Virus record (IMG/VR): IMGVR_UViG_3300033553_000832
Span: 1-27,900 of that record
Source: a virus
Direction: 5' to 3' (one strand)
DNA: 27,900 nt
The position numbers were made by a program, and so were the translations under genes. The stretch's first letter is position 1, and each line of letters opens with the position of its first letter. The notes under the pieces are model-generated. The model was not told the DNA's origin. It made no database searches and saw nothing but the letters and a program-made list of their open reading frames with translations. This document shows positions 27,139 through 27,900 of the stretch, piece by piece.

Positions 27139-27900
27139 GTGATTGAAAAATGGAATTTTTCCGATCTACCCCAGCATTTCGATGCCGTTCTTTTTGATCT
27201 CGACGGCGTCCTGACCGCGACCGCCAGCATTCACGCCGTCTGCTGGAAAAGGATGTTCGATGACTTTCTTAAGAAACGCGCCCTGCAGGAAAACGACTTT
27301 TACCAGCCCTTTGATATCGAGGACGATTACAAACGGTATGTGGATGGAAAGCTTCGCTACGATGGAGTCCGAAGTTTCCTGGAGAGCAGAGGGATCGAAC
27401 TCCCCGAGGGGAGCCCCGAGGATCCTCTGGAAAAGGAGAGCGTCAGCGGTCTGGGCAATCGCAAGGACAGGATGCTGAAAGAAGTCCTAGAGACCCAGGG
27501 GGTCGGGGTTTTTGAAGGATCACTGAAACTGCTCCGCAAAGTACGTGAGGCGGGGTTGAAGACCGCCGTAGTTTCGGCCAGTAAAAATTGTGAAGCCATT
27601 CTTAAAGCCGCGGGAATCGAGGATCTGTTCGACCTGCGAATGGACGGTGTGGAGGCGGCGCGTCTGAACCTTCCCGGAAAACCCGCGCCGGACACCTTTC
27701 TGGAAGCCGCGAAAATGCTGGATGTTGAACCCTCCCGCGCCATCGTCATCGAAGATGCGATCAGCGGGGTACAGGCGGGACGAGCAGGAGCTTTCGGCCT
27801 GGTCGTCGGGGTGGACCGGGAAGGAGACCCGGAGGGCCTGAGGCAGAACGGAGCCGATATTGTCGTTCGGGACCTCGGTGAGTTGACCGATTCATATTAA
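27139..27900 (+). CDS. Beta-phosphoglucomutase-family HAD hydrolase (host gene)
   Basis: 253 residues from GTG 27139, chosen because GAGGAGGT lies six bases upstream; TTG 27121 has none. HAD motif I is FDLDGVLTA (18-26), motif II VVSASKN (about 144-150), motif III Lys in GKPAPDTF and motif IV VIEDAISGVQAG. The cap domain has PFDIEDDYKRYVDGKLRYDGVRSFL, and RKDRMLKEVL follows. This subgroup of beta-phosphoglucomutase-like enzymes often precedes a GH65 disaccharide phosphorylase and converts beta-glucose 1-phosphate to glucose 6-phosphate; whether such a gene follows is not visible. It belongs to the chromosome outside the prophage. Confidence 0.88.
   Translation: MIEKWNFSDLPQHFDAVLFDLDGVLTATASIHAVCWKRMFDDFLKKRALQENDFYQPFDIEDDYKRYVDGKLRYDGVRSFLESRGIELPEGSPEDPLEKESVSGLGNRKDRMLKEVLETQGVGVFEGSLKLLRKVREAGLKTAVVSASKNCEAILKAAGIEDLFDLRMDGVEAARLNLPGKPAPDTFLEAAKMLDVEPSRAIVIEDAISGVQAGRAGAFGLVVGVDREGDPEGLRQNGADIVVRDLGELTDSY

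Overview
The window is the late half of an integrated lambda-like (siphovirus-type) prophage, about 26.7 kb, followed by a short stretch of host chromosome with two tRNA genes and a HAD-family sugar-phosphate enzyme. All prophage genes read on the + strand and most are chained by ATGA, GTGA or TGATG overlaps. The sequence is GC-rich. The host looks like a Gram-negative bacterium, and the style of the intergenic micro-repeats and the DGR target protein are reminiscent of Desulfuromonadales/Geobacter-type Deltaproteobacteria. That host assignment is inference only.

Layout: (1) 1-1941, large terminase subunit of the lambda gpA type, cut by the left window edge. (2) 2026-7331, an accessory block between terminase and the gpW-like gene, where lambda has none: an HTH protein, a ParB-like gene broken by one in-frame TAA, a methyltransferase with a Trm1-like motif, a DUF6908-like protein, a radical-SAM protein of the photolyase/SPL-like group, and several unknowns. 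Two genes in this block share a promoter architecture and a structured leader RNA. (3) 7425-12825, head genes in lambda order: gpW-like joiner, portal, ClpP-type protease with a nested scaffold start, decoration protein, major capsid, a small FI-position protein and an FII-like connector. (4) 12825-14562, a lysis-type cassette: coiled-coil/TM protein, lytic transglycosylase, a 56-residue Cys-rich protein and a DUF1353 protein. (5) 14609-23756, tail genes: tail terminator-like, tail tube, gpG/gpGT with a predicted -1 frameshift, tape measure, tail-tip proteins. (6) 23761-26657, a diversity-generating retroelement (DGR) remnant: a target protein with a C-terminal variable region, then one ORF joining an Avd-like domain to the C-terminal half of a DGR reverse transcriptase, then a small gene overlapping it. 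(7) 26696-26895, a bidirectional terminator, tRNA-Arg(TCT) and tRNA-Pro(TGG) on the - strand; the tRNA-Arg 3' end faces the prophage and is the likely attachment site. (8) 27139-27900, a beta-phosphoglucomutase-family host gene.

The most notable system is the DGR. Its reverse transcriptase lacks the fingers and the first catalytic aspartate motif and is fused in frame to Avd at about residue 120. The place where the template repeat normally lies (between avd and rt) is gone, yet the target gene still carries a variable region that looks mutagenised. This reads as a DGR frozen by one in-frame deletion, or as a non-canonical Avd-RT protein. Other strong signals are the paired covarying leader RNAs with an operator-like palindrome in one promoter, five different heptanucleotide repeat arrays placed just before late-gene starts, a signal-peptide-like N terminus on the capsid protein, and a textbook frameshift site in the tail chaperone gene.
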